From: Pelargonium nanum | Taxonomy: Eukaryota > Streptophyta > Magnoliopsida > Geraniales > Geraniaceae | DNA: 33,053 nt | Direction of reading: 5' to 3' | NCBI GenBank assembly: GCA_036897485.1 | Contig: JAYMTF010000596.1 | Span: 1 to 33,053 of the forward strand | In this document: positions 1-9,712 of the stretch, in pieces | Position numbering within the stretch: position 1 is the first letter of the stretch | Layout of the letters: each line of letters opens with the position of its first letter | The notes under the pieces: model-generated | Database searches by the model: none | The model's input: only the letters and a program-made list of their open reading frames with translations | Told to the model about the DNA's origin: nothing | Program-made: the position numbers and the translations under genes

Positions 1-360
1 TGTATTTGAAATACAACATTTCAAATCCAAAATTTCAAATGACGAATTTCAAATCAAATCTGTGTTCCCAAACGCAACCTTATGGTGTGTTTGAGAACCA
101 TCATTTCATTTGAAATATTAGATTTGAGTCAAATGAGGTGTTTGGGAACTCTAAAAATTTAGATTTGGATTTGATTCAAATCCAATAGCATTCAAAACAT
201 GTCTAGAACATGTGATTTCAAATGACAACTCTTACCTTATCATTTGAAATTCTTTGGTTTCACAAACTTTATATTTGCATTTGAAATACAACATTTCAAA
301 TCCAAAATTTCAAATGACGAATTTCAAAATCAAAACCATGTTCTCAAACGCAATCTTATG
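1..360. repeat. Two tandem MITE-like copies (second one complete)
   Basis: Positions 4-84 recur almost base for base at 279-360, about 275 bp apart with one indel. The sequence is rich in ATTTGAAAT/ATTTCAAAT palindromes. The stretch from about 85 to 355 begins GGTGTGTTTGAGAAC and ends with the imperfect reverse complement GTTCTCAAACGCAATC, so it has terminal inverted repeats. The pentamer TTATG stands on both sides (80-84 and 356-360). The first 79 bases look like the right end of a sister copy that continues outside the window. The TTA within the flank would suit a Tourist/Harbinger-type MITE, but the family assignment is inference. Confidence 0.55.
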
Positions 361-890
361 TATATATGCGATGATGCATTATAATTAGGACTAGGAGGGC
401 TCTCTCACCCATGTCTTCCACAAAAGCCTGGGTGGTGCGAGAAGCATTTCCATCGCACTCCGTGTTTCTTACTTCTTGTGGCGGTGTTTGAAAGATTGGT
501 GGCAAAAGAGGCGATGTGTTCCTTTCGAGCAGCGAGTATGCGAGCAGACGAAAGCAGCGAGTTGTTCTATCACCAATTGAATCAAGTATGGTGGCGCCTT
601 CATTGCTCAGGTTGTGACGTGTGCGACACTCTAGTTGTGGGAGTCATTGCCGACGGCACACTTTCGGTTGAAGTTCAACAAATTATTCTAATTTGAAAAT
701 ACGCTTCAGGATGTGCACTCCCAAGTATATGGGTCCACTCAGTCTCCCAAACGGTTGTATTGTATTGTATGTATGTATGTATGTATCAATCTAATATGAA
801 CTACAGAACTAGGCCTGTCAGAAGAATTGAACCTGCAATCATACATTGGGCTAAATATATGTAGAATCGGGCAACTGAAAATAGACACAA
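361..890. other. Unassigned intergenic DNA with a GTAT microsatellite
   Basis: No gene is recognised. A 72-codon open frame lies at 478-696, but it starts with GTG and resembles no family I know. A short (GTAT)n run lies at about 764-786. Confidence 0.4.
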
Positions 891-1107
891 TTATTTTTTA
901 TTTTTTTTAGGGAAACTTCAAATAACTTTATTCAGTATTCAAATCAGCAGATAACAGACTCGTGATCGGTACAGAAAAATCGTTTTCCACCCACCCAATA
1001 GGGCCTCTTACAGACACAGACGATCTAGATAGAGCATGAGCAATAGTTGATCTCCCAATATAAACAAACCGTAAGCAATCAAAATAACGAGACAAATTAT
1101 TAATGTA
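891..1107 (-). mobile_element. LINE (L1-type) 3' remnant: RNase H C-terminus and A-rich tail
   Basis: Read on the minus strand, an open frame runs from about 1107 to a TAA at 928-930. It has the pattern of the C-terminal end of plant L1 RNase H domains: an F-x-F-V segment, then GRSTIAHALSRS (compare the family pattern R-x-x-N-x-x-A-H-x-L-A), and a Trp about 20 residues later (GWVEND). The stop is followed on the minus strand by an A-rich stretch (plus 891-909 is T-rich), as expected for a LINE 3' end. Everything upstream of the last ~60 residues is missing, which fits 5' truncation. Flanking target duplications were not identified. Confidence 0.65.
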
Positions 1108-1483
1108 TCATCGATATCTTTAACATTTTAAAGCTAAATAATAAACAAGTGAAGTGAGGCAAGTGCCCGTCCCATGTTTTACATAGTTCAATTCATTTTT
1201 TGATGATATGATCCACTGATGATGTAAAAATGTTTTATGCATTAAATTTAAATTTGAAGAATAGGAATAAAGCTTTCATCTAAATTTATATAATGTACTT
1301 TGTTCTTCCTTGTATTCTATATAGAAAAATAATTTAAAATTTTGGCATAAGAAAAAGTGATGGGCAAAGAAATATGACCTTGTATTTTGATTAAATAAAT
1401 ATGGAATGTGCTTTAGTCAATTTGAACTTTAATAAGATGTTCTTGGTTCTTGGTGTGAAATAATATATACAAAACAAAAAAGA

Positions 1484-1557
1484 TGTCTGAGCCCGGGTTC
1501 GAACCGGGGACCTTTAGTGTGTGAGACTAACGTGATAACCAACTACACCACCCAGAC
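1484..1557 (-). tRNA. tRNA-Val (anticodon CAC)
   Basis: On the minus strand the 74-nt sequence folds as a complete cloverleaf. The acceptor stem GTCTGGG pairs with CTCAGAC through one G-T wobble and the discriminator base is A. The D arm contains the A-box GTGTAGTTGGTTATCAC. The anticodon stem TTAGT/ACTAA encloses the loop CTCACAC, giving anticodon CAC (valine). The T arm CCCGG-TTCGAAC-CCGGG includes the B-box GGTTCGAACC. No intron and no encoded CCA are present, as is normal for a nuclear gene. A TTTTTTGTTTT run (plus 1471-1481) just downstream can serve as the RNA polymerase III terminator. Confidence 0.97.
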
Positions 1558-4212
1558 TCCCATGACATGGTGAACTAAAGTTCTAATATACCCAATAGTA
1601 TTTTCGATGTCCACATGCAATTCACGATAGAATTATGTCTACTTTCTAGTCAGCTTCACAGTAGTCCGACCTGTAAAAAGATAATGATTTAGTCAAAATG
1701 CAAACATCCTTAATGTTGTTTTAAAATATAAAGTTGCAAACCGGCAAAACAGTTTGTTCTTCTGCCTTGAAAGCACTATCTTCCTTTGAAGGAGCACAAG
1801 AGCTAATATCACTATATCAGGCTATTTCCATCATGCATTTTCCACTCAATCCCAACTTTTGATGGAGAGAATGGTCACACAGAAAGATACATTTGACATA
1901 CACCATTTCGAAAAAGGGAGAATAAAATTATTTCAAGATTAATCCAATTACAAGAACATAGATTAATTAAACAGCTAATCAAAGGTATATGAGAAAAAGA
2001 CACCCAGAAATCAGATGGATTAAGAAGAAGAAAAAAGAAGATAGTACGTAACATGATTTACACATTTCACATGCATGTAATGTGACTGAAAAGAGATGAG
2101 CCCAATGAATATGGCGATCGATTATTGAAGAGCCCTTCACTTTTGCAGAGCTGCTTTAAAGTCAGATTCAACCATCCCTTTATCAACTTTACATTATAAA
2201 ACACTGCACATGATTTCTGCATATACTTTAATACTTACAAACTCACTTTCTTGTTGATAAAATATTAAATTCTCTATTACTATATATAGCTTTTATTAGC
2301 CCCAAGTGGCAAATATTGCAAACGCGCGTCTGGGTGCACAAATACACAATCAAATGTACAAATGTCAACTATAAGTAAGTAAGGAGGTGATTTGATTAGA
2401 ATACACAAGTGATTTTTGGCCATTAAATTTCGTTTCTGTATCTGTTTGTATAATTAATTTATATATTGAGTCTTTCTTATACCTGGATTCACTATCAAAT
2501 TTTAATACAACAAATTAGACTACCATCATTAATTAAACGCATATGTGAACTCTAGCGAACATTTATAAATAGATATTAACTTTTAGTTATTGTAAGGTGT
2601 GTAAGAAAATGATTTTAATAGATAAGCATTATTAAGTTTATCATGTGATACTACATGAAAAATCATAAGTAAAGACAACAAATGAAAACACGACTTGTGT
2701 CACCCAAGCGCCACGTTACTCTCTCTAGAACATTCTCTAAACTTTGTAATTTTCAGTCGAGATCTTACTTTCGCGCTTAAGGTGATGTCCTGAAAACACA
2801 TTCGAGATCTCTGTTTTTAGTATGTTACTACGCGCAGGACATAGGCTCATTATTCAAGAACCAAGTCTTAGATTGACAATTGGACTTAGAACAACACTTA
2901 AGAGTAAATAATCTTTCTCTACCTACATCATATATATATCACGTAACGTCACATCGTCTTCTCTATACATTTTTAGAGTATAAATACTTCCTCTACTAGA
3001 TTCTTTCTCTTTCTTGTTTCGGCTCCTTCTTGAATTTATTTTGCACCAACAAATATATTAAAGCATATACAAATTAATGATTTGCTTATTAATTATAAAC
3101 AATTTATACCGACCTATAAAGCTGTGACGCTTAATATTGAGTAATCTATTTATATAATTAACTTATATCATATAGCCTTTCAATTTCAAATCTGTTATAA
3201 GTAAATTCCTAAGATTCCCTCTCAACATCTTAGAGTACACGTAAATGGCGAAAAAGACTACTTTTTCTGGTCCATCTCTTTTGTAGGAGCCGCGAAAAAG
3301 AAACCCAAGGAACTGTATGTTCTTGAGATATACAATTACTAATTGAAAGCGAGATTGATAATTAATTAATGGGTCCCACAATCTACCTAATATTAGGATT
3401 AGTTTCTTGATTGGTACTGTATTATATTTAGGTTTCGTCCGCTATTATATCTCTAAAGCCTAGTATATTATAATAATTAATAAGGTGTTTGGCTCACCAA
3501 CAAGTCAGCAAGATCGAAACTAAGAATTAGGAAAGCATCTTTTCGAAATGTGCAAGTGTATTCAAAATAGTCAACCGCAACCACATGTACGTATACGAGT
3601 ATAACGCCACAAATGTTGTCATGGAATAATCAATCACGTGTCCAATTGAAGGCCTTGTCATTGGATTTGGATTGTATTGAATGTGAACGCACTTGCTTCA
3701 TTTTAACAAACTTGAGATTGGTTTATTATATACGAAAAAGGGCTATTCGTATTTAACCCAGAGCACTCTTTTTTTTTCTCCTTTCCTTATAAATCATAGT
3801 TGTCATCTTTAGTTTTTCGTCAAAGTTTCTTATATGAATTACACTCGATTTTTTTATCGGTGATGATTTTATAATTTTTGCGCGCATTATTTCTATCGAC
3901 TAAACACAAATTTAGCAGATTTGACCTTATTAGTCTTGTTTATACATTGATTTCATAATCACTACTGGCTCTTCTATTTCAATCCACTTGCAGGCGATGT
4001 ATTATCATCTTCCCCTTCATTATCGTCTAGTTTGAGAGTGTATGTTTATTACAAATGGATTAATTCTTGTAATGTTTTTTTTTGAACTGTTTAGTTGTTA
4101 TATTGGTTTTATAGTATGTTTTTACTCTCGTGGTGGAGGTTGCGGTCTGTCTTCCCTTGTTGGAAGTTTAATTTTGTCTTCCTGTGCTGAAAATTTTGTT
4201 TTGTCTTCCTTT
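1558..4212. other. AT-rich intergenic region, no gene recognised
   Basis: Only short open frames occur (for example 3163-3381 minus, 72 codons), with no recognisable domain. About 2660-2695 holds a motif that recurs near 23213-23250 and so belongs to a dispersed repeat. The adjoining 2700-3080 sequence may be part of the same element, possibly an LTR remnant, but I could not find its ends. The rest is AT-rich with homopolymer runs. Confidence 0.5.
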
Positions 4213-4484
4213 GTTGAAAGTTGTTTTGTGGTGGATTATGATGCATTTCAAGTCTTAGAAGTCGTGCATATCGAAGGAGATGATAAAACAATGTCTTCAG
4301 TATAATTATGGGTGATGCCTTATTGATTTTTGCTGACCATTTAGCTAGTATAGATTTTGGTTTTGTTAATAAGTTTGTGAATCGTGCAACTTATGTTTAG
4401 GTTAGGTCGTCGTGTTTTATGTCAGGTTTAAAGGAGTGGGTAGACTTACAACTCCTGACGAGATTTCATAGTTGTAATGTTTGA
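4213..4484 (+). mobile_element. LINE (L1-type) RNase H remnant, frameshifted
   Basis: The frame from 4213 reads VESCFVVDYDAFQVLEVVH, matching the plant L1 RNase H segment with the pattern V-E-x-D-x-x-x-V-(V/L)-x-x-(L/V). A TAA stop follows at 4303-4305. In a second frame, 4314-4484 continues with FGFVNKFVNRAT, an in-frame TAG, and then a RSSCFMSGLKEWVDL-type tail ending at TGA 4482-4484. The order (acidic D motif, FV-x-x-x-x-N-R motif, Trp-containing tail) is that of the family. One frameshift, one stop and a probable small deletion of the A-H-x-L-A segment show that it is dead. No poly(A) tail or target duplication was located. Confidence 0.6.
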
Positions 4485-5906
4485 TCTATAATTAATTAAT
4501 TATGGGTTACTTAAAAAAAATGGTTAATTGATACACGTGTTAAAATAATTGTTCAATTTTGCTAGGTCTAATAATGCCTTGAAGAACTTCATGTCCTAGG
4601 TCGTGTTCTTGCACCCTAAGAAAGGATAACATCGTTGAGAAGAAAATATAAATTTGTGCTTGAAGAACTGTCTCAAGATTGAGAGTAAGAATCTCGGTTA
4701 GAGATTCAACCAACATAATTTCACAAATTTTAGAGAGAGTAGTCGTTGACGATTAATTACTCATTTTATTTTACTAAGGAGATAATTATCCAATACTTAA
4801 GGAAAGTAATGTGTCATCATGTGATAAGTAATTGGTGAAGAAGAACCCGCGGTAGACCTTTTGACCATGGGGTGTTCTATTCTTGAGCGCTTGACTGAGT
4901 AATGAGCTTCCAGTTAGTTGCCTCGAGTCATAAAAAGCACCTGCCTTTTCGATGCGGCATCACCTCAACGAGTTCAATTGTCATATGCTTAACCCATCTT
5001 CAATGGACAGCTCGCAAGGGTTGATCAACTTTTGTGTGGCCATAACTTGACTTAGGGTACCCTCAAGATGATATTCGAAGAAGTCTCAAAGAAACGGGAC
5101 GTACAAGGAACACCTTACGAGTGCAACCTACATTCACAACTGCCAATTACTTTGACGTTGTGACGTGATCATCTTTATCTGTTTGATCTCGCATATGATT
5201 TCTTCCCGCATCAAACTGACCTTCAAAAATACGTGTGCCACCAAGTATTGAGCCTCAATCTACTTGTAAAAATTGTCAATTTTTTATTTTGATCTTTTAG
5301 TAGATGAGAGCATATACGTACACATACCAATTACACATTAAATATACATAAAGCCACGTGTTAGCTGACTATTGGCTTGATTGATATCAAGCTCTTCAAC
5401 TATACTCATTAAAATATAGAAACATAAACAATGTACACTAAATTATTTTCTTTGTAGATTCAATGCATGTTCAGTTCTACCATATATGGAGCTCTACACT
5501 TGTTAGTTACTCAACCAAAAGATGGAACAACTAGTCCGACTTGAGTTGCATAAAACAGTATACACTTGACCATTACTATAAATTTCTTAGATGCAAACAA
5601 TTAAATCAATATAATATAATTGTACGCTACAATATCTTATATGAAAAGGAGTATAGAATGACAGAAAGACCCATCAACATAAAATAAAAAACAGGGTCAT
5701 ATCAGTCATTTTGCCTTGCGCGCTCTGTTCTTCTTCTTCCCGGAGCTCCTCCTTTCCCACCTAAAATCTATCTACATTTTCACAGTCTCTATTCTTCATT
5801 AAACCCAGAAGCATTGAAACTGAGCACTTACCAAGAATGGCCATAATTTGAAATAAAACACAAAACCAATTTAAGTAAATACATAATAAACTGCTGAGAA
5901 TAATAG
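4485..5906. other. Intergenic region, nothing recognised
   Basis: No open frame of useful length and no domain was recognised. A more GC-balanced stretch at about 4840-5220 differs in composition from the surrounding AT-rich DNA and may be repeat-derived, but I cannot assign it. About 5725-5770 is pyrimidine-rich (CTTCTTCTTCCCGGAGC) and lies downstream of the minus-strand gene that ends at 5907. Confidence 0.35.
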
Positions 5907-6854
5907 CTACTTGGAGGCACCTCTGGTGATCATATCCTTGTACTGTAAAATGGAATCGAGCCTCTGCAACTGTAGTTGCTGCTTGAACTTGTTTATGAAA
6001 TCGTCGGCTTTCGCGTCCACCTCCACATCGCCGTTAATCGAAACCGTCCTCTCCACCCTGGTGGTCGCCGGCCGCCGCTTCTCCACCTCCTCCACGCCCT
6101 CGCCCTTCCCGAACCTCTTCTTCTCGCTCGCCGACTTCTTCATCTTCTCCGCCCCCCGTCTCGCCGGAATCTCCCCTCTCGACGGTTCCGATTTGATCCT
6201 CTTCATGTGCTGATCCATTACGGCATCGTGATGAGGATCGGAAGGGTGCGAAACTTCCGGTTCCGGGATGGGGGTTTCGGATCTGAAGGGCGAGAAGTGG
6301 TGGAGATCGGTGAAGTTAATGGACTTGACTCGGTCTAAGAGCGACGGAGCGCGGACCAGCGGGCGCCGCCGGAGGTTCTGGTCCGGTTCCTGGTACTGAA
6401 CCGGGGTGGCGTCCACGACCGGTTCCGTGGGATGCGGAATTTCCGGTACTGCTTGTGCGTGGAAATCGGATCTGAAGAAAGAGAACTGGAAATCGTTGAG
6501 GTTAACGGACCTGACCCGATCCAGGAGAGACGGAGCGCGAGCGAGCGGCGGCGTCGGTTGCGCGGAGAGGTTGGCGTAAACGTGTTCCGCCGACGGGAAG
6601 TAGTGGTCCTGAGAAGCGTCAGGGTGCGGTGTCTCGTACTTGAAGTGGCCGAAGTTGATGGACTTGACTCGGTCGATGAGCGACGGAGCTCCGGCGAGCG
6701 GCGGCGAGGAATAGAACTGCTGTCCCTGGTGATTCTGGTGGTGCTGCTTTTTGTGAGTGCTGAAAAAGGATGTGAGCCAGATGGTTCCGATGACGACGTT
6801 GAGCAACAGAAAGAGAGAGGTTGGCGTGAACCAACCGGTTGTGAAGTCGAGCAT
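5907..6854 (-). CDS. A70-like protein (DUF4408 and DUF761 domains)
   Basis: A single 315-codon exon runs from ATG (CAT at 6852-6854) to TAG (CTA at 5907-5909). An N-terminal hydrophobic segment (about residues 11-31, PTSLFLLLNVVIGTIWLTSF) has the layout of DUF4408. The C-terminus (about 278-309) is a typical DUF761 motif with the core AKADDFINKFKQQLQLQRLD. Between them the motif APSL(L/I)DRV(K/R)S(I/V)N occurs three times, at residues 56-67, 107-118 and 169-180, followed by a Lys/Arg/Glu-rich stretch (about 215-268). This is the arrangement of Arabidopsis 'PAMP-induced protein A70' (At5g56980) relatives, whose biochemical role is unknown. The hydrophobic segment suggests membrane attachment (inference). 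The coding region is clearly GC-richer than its surroundings. Several long antisense open frames over it are shadows. Confidence 0.9.
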   Translation of the reverse strand: MLDFTTGWFTPTSLFLLLNVVIGTIWLTSFFSTHKKQHHQNHQGQQFYSSPPLAGAPSLIDRVKSINFGHFKYETPHPDASQDHYFPSAEHVYANLSAQPTPPLARAPSLLDRVRSVNLNDFQFSFFRSDFHAQAVPEIPHPTEPVVDATPVQYQEPDQNLRRRPLVRAPSLLDRVKSINFTDLHHFSPFRSETPIPEPEVSHPSDPHHDAVMDQHMKRIKSEPSRGEIPARRGAEKMKKSASEKKRFGKGEGVEEVEKRRPATTRVERTVSINGDVEVDAKADDFINKFKQQLQLQRLDSILQYKDMITRGASK

Positions 6855-7400
6855 GGTTTTGGTTTAGAGGTTGCGGAGCAAAATGTGGAGAGTGATGAGC
6901 AGAGAAAGAGAGTAAGAGAAATAGAATTGATTTATTATGGAAGAATCAGAAATGGAAAGCGTATGGAGAGGGAACACGTGGTGGTGTAGATGGATTGGAA
7001 AATGAGGAAGATGTGTGGAGTTCTAGGAAGGTAGTAGATTAAAATAAGAGGAAGGAGACAAGCGCCGAAGGTTTACACTTTTGAGGGTATAGCACTCATT
7101 AGCAGTACAGGTTTAACGAATTTAGTGGTTCTTGAAATTTGAATATAGTTACTTGTTGGCCTGGGAGATTGGTCTTTGTCGTAACAGTTGTTAAGATCTC
7201 CTTTGGGCTTTCGTAGCCACTGTCCTCGTTGAAATACGATTCTCTATATTCATGGATAAATAATTGTAATTTAATAATGCGCTATGGATTACAAACCAAG
7301 GCCAACAATTTTTTTCTTCTTTGTGCCAAATAATGTGTGAATTAATTTCTTAAATATTTATGATTGAATCATAGGACCTTAAAATTTAATAATGTGTGAA
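6855..7400 (-). promoter_or_regulatory. Upstream region of the A70-like gene, with a G-box
   Basis: This is the 5' flank of the minus-strand gene starting at 6854. A perfect CACGTG (6975-6980, in the context ACACGTGG, similar to an ABRE) lies about 120 bp upstream of the ATG. I see no clear TATA box, so the transcription start is unplaced and the G-box could lie in the leader. Binding by bZIP or bHLH factors is inference from the core motif only. Confidence 0.35.
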
Positions 7401-7429
7401 CATTCAGCGCAAACACAACAAATAGTCAA

Positions 7430-8300
7430 ATATTATGTTCTATCTCCACCAATAAGATGTTTTATGTTTGGCGTTGCTCGTCCTTTGGGGCTAGAAAAAT
7501 TCAGTGACAAAGAACGAATGTTATACTCACTCACGCTGAGAAGAACTTTAATGTTTGACATTGTTCATTTTCGAGAGAAAAGAAAAATTAATGCAAACAA
7601 CGAATGCTATGTTCATAGTTCACGTAACCGAGAATGCACTCAATGCATGATTGCTCACCCTCATGTAGAAGTGGCAAATGTTAGGGTTGGGTCGGATCGA
7701 TGAACCATAACCCGGCCTTAGAGGGTTGGTTTGTTTTCAAGCATAAAATGCATTGGTTTTTTTTTTTTTGGTATATATACTCAACTTGAAAAATTCCGCA
7801 ATTCACCCAACCCGAACCTGACCAATTTTTTCGGGTTGATAATTTCATACCCGACCCAGAATGATTTGGGTTTCGAGTACCTGGCGGATCGGGTATCCTT
7901 TTGCCAACTCTATACCCTCATGGCAAGAAAAAACTCAACGGAAGAAAATAATGCTACACTCACCCCTGAAAAGGTGTTCAATGTTTGACGTTGCTCTCCC
8001 TTGGGGACAAGAAAAACTTATGACAAGAAACTAATGTTATGCTCATCCCCAATAAATGAATGATAAGCTCACCCTCGAAAAAGCGGTTTATGCATAACGT
8101 TGTTCATTCTTGACAAGAACAAAAACTTAGCGCATACAACGAATTTTGCGCTCACTCCTAAGAAGGTTGAATCTGTGACATTGCTTATCCTTTGATAAAT
8201 AAGAACTTAGTACAAGTATTGAATGTTATGCTCACCCGAGGAGGCATTCAAGCATGAAGTTGCTCGCTCCTCTGACGCAAGAAAAGACGAGTCTTGGAGA
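7430..8300. repeat. Degenerate tandem array, ~85-bp units
   Basis: A motif of the type GAATGTTATGCTCACC, about 25 bases, then ATGTTTGACGTTGCTC, then GGGACAAGAAAAACTTA recurs with divergence. Unit starts lie near 7430, 7516, 7602, 7949, 8033, 8142 and 8221. Spacing is about 80-109 bp once the inserted element at 7666-7913 is removed. The units have drifted too far apart to be coding. Open frames at 7392-7703 and 7731-7988 are chance frames inside the array and the insertion. Confidence 0.6.
7666..7913. mobile_element. hAT-like MITE with target-site duplication
   Basis: The ~248-bp element starts TAGAAGTGGCAAATG and ends with the near reverse complement of TAGAGTTGGCAAAAG, so the terminal inverted repeats match at 11 of 13 bases. 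It is flanked by the direct repeat ACCCTCATG (7657-7665 and 7914-7922). An 8-9 bp duplication and a TAG-x-x-x-TGGCAAA terminus are typical of plant hAT elements. The interior contains GGGTTGGGTCGG and CCCGACCC-type inverted stretches and no transposase, so it is non-autonomous. Removing it with one duplication copy restores a continuous unit of the surrounding tandem array. Confidence 0.72.
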
Positions 8301-9289
8301 AACATTTCTATTGGATAAAGGTCATGCACCACCTCAATGCATTTGGTTCCTTTCTTGTTTGAGTTTGATCATACGACTGACATGACATGAATTAAGTGTC
8401 TATCATAAATATTTAAAAATACGGAAGAAATAATTGATATTTATTCAATAAAAATTGCAAATGTTACGTGTTAATGGATAAAAACTTAATGAACCACAAA
8501 GCATAAGGTAATACTGCTTCTCTGCAAGTGCATGGATATTTATCTGCTAGCTGTTGCGTGATCAAATTTAGTTTCTATAACTTGACATCACAAAAATGCG
8601 TTTAATTAACAGACTTGATTAAATTAAAACATACGTATCATAGAAACGTTGACCAGATCTATAAGTGACGTCTATACAACTTAAAGTTGAACCGTCTTAT
8701 AGGCTTGTATCAAATATAATTACGTGTGATAATATAAATTTGTAATTGTGTCCTTCTCATGGAGTATTTTTGTTTTTGGTAGGATGTATATGGGACCTCA
8801 TATCATATCTCGTCATGTCCTGTGTGTCTTGTTTTGGTCAGATGCTGATTTACACGTTTATGCAGCCCATATGGACCTTAAATCAGAATCTAAATTAATT
8901 ACATTATAAATTTATAAGCATCACAAATGGGACCGAGTGTTCCCCAACCACGCAAAAGGAGACTAGACACCATTGTTAATATTATAATCATTAAGTGCAT
9001 GTTTATAAACACTAGTTGCAGCAACAAGAAGATGCCACCATGTCAACTGTTACTCTTTTCAAGTAGTTGCTCATGCAAAACTTTACTAAATCACCTTATT
9101 TCCTCGAAAGTCAAGAGTAAATACCTACAAAGTTAGGTCATCCCTCGATCCATCACTCACTATTGAAGTGGGTGATAAAGTGTCCGACATTAAAAAAATA
9201 AAATAAAACACTACTAGCAAATTAAACTTTTTAGTAATGAAAGTTGACCAAACTGTTATATGTTGTCCTTCCATTAAATTCAGAAGGTA
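8301..9289. other. Intergenic region, nothing recognised
   Basis: AT-rich DNA with no recognisable domain. A 69-codon open frame at 8927-9136 resembles nothing I know. Confidence 0.4.
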
Positions 9290-9575
9290 ATTTCCTATAT
9301 TCGAGTGGTCTTGCTTCATCAAGAAGCGCAACATGAAAATATATGATTTGATTTGTTGGAGTCGTTGAGTCATTTCTCATGTGCGGGTAACTTTGTTTCG
9401 TCAAGGAGTGCAATACAAAAAATATTCGATTTTGGCGACGTATCCGTGATTTGGACTCCTAAAACGGTGTCGGATGGCCACATAACCCGTTCGTAATGTC
9501 GTTTCTCATGTTCGAATGACATTATTGCATCGAAAATCTTAATATAAAATTTACGATTTTGGTGATCCAAATCGT
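9290..9575. repeat. Three degenerate direct repeats
   Basis: A ~65-bp motif recurs at about 9291, 9373 and 9501. Each copy begins TTTC(C/T)(T/C)AT, contains a GCATC or TCGTCAAG-like segment, and ends in a (T/A)CGATTTTGG(C/T)GA-like stretch. Spacing is uneven (about 82 and 128 bp), so this is either a decayed tandem array or an internal duplication within an unknown element. Confidence 0.4.
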
Positions 9576-9690
9576 TTTGGACTCTTGAATGACACTAAAC
9601 AAAGTTAGATTTCAAATTTAGTGGACAGTAAATATATACTTTTGTATATATGTTGAGACTTGTGAATTTGGTTTCTTAATTTTTGTGATA

Positions 9691-9712
9691 TATTATTATT
9701 ATTATTATTATT
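9691..9712. repeat. (ATT)n microsatellite
   Basis: About seven ATT units in a row. A second simple repeat, (AATT)n, follows at about 9851-9870. Confidence 0.85.

Noticed and set aside
478..696. 72-codon open frame
   Set aside because: It starts with GTG, has no recognisable domain, and is within the length expected by chance.
4042..4305. 87-codon plus-strand open frame as a novel small protein
   Set aside because: Its C-terminal third matches LINE RNase H and the match continues in another frame after the stop, so it is a retroelement remnant.
6432..6989. 185-codon plus-strand open frame, and others at 5911-6338
   Set aside because: They lie opposite the A70-like gene, which has recognisable DUF4408 and DUF761 ends. 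The antisense translations are Arg/Glu-rich with no domain.
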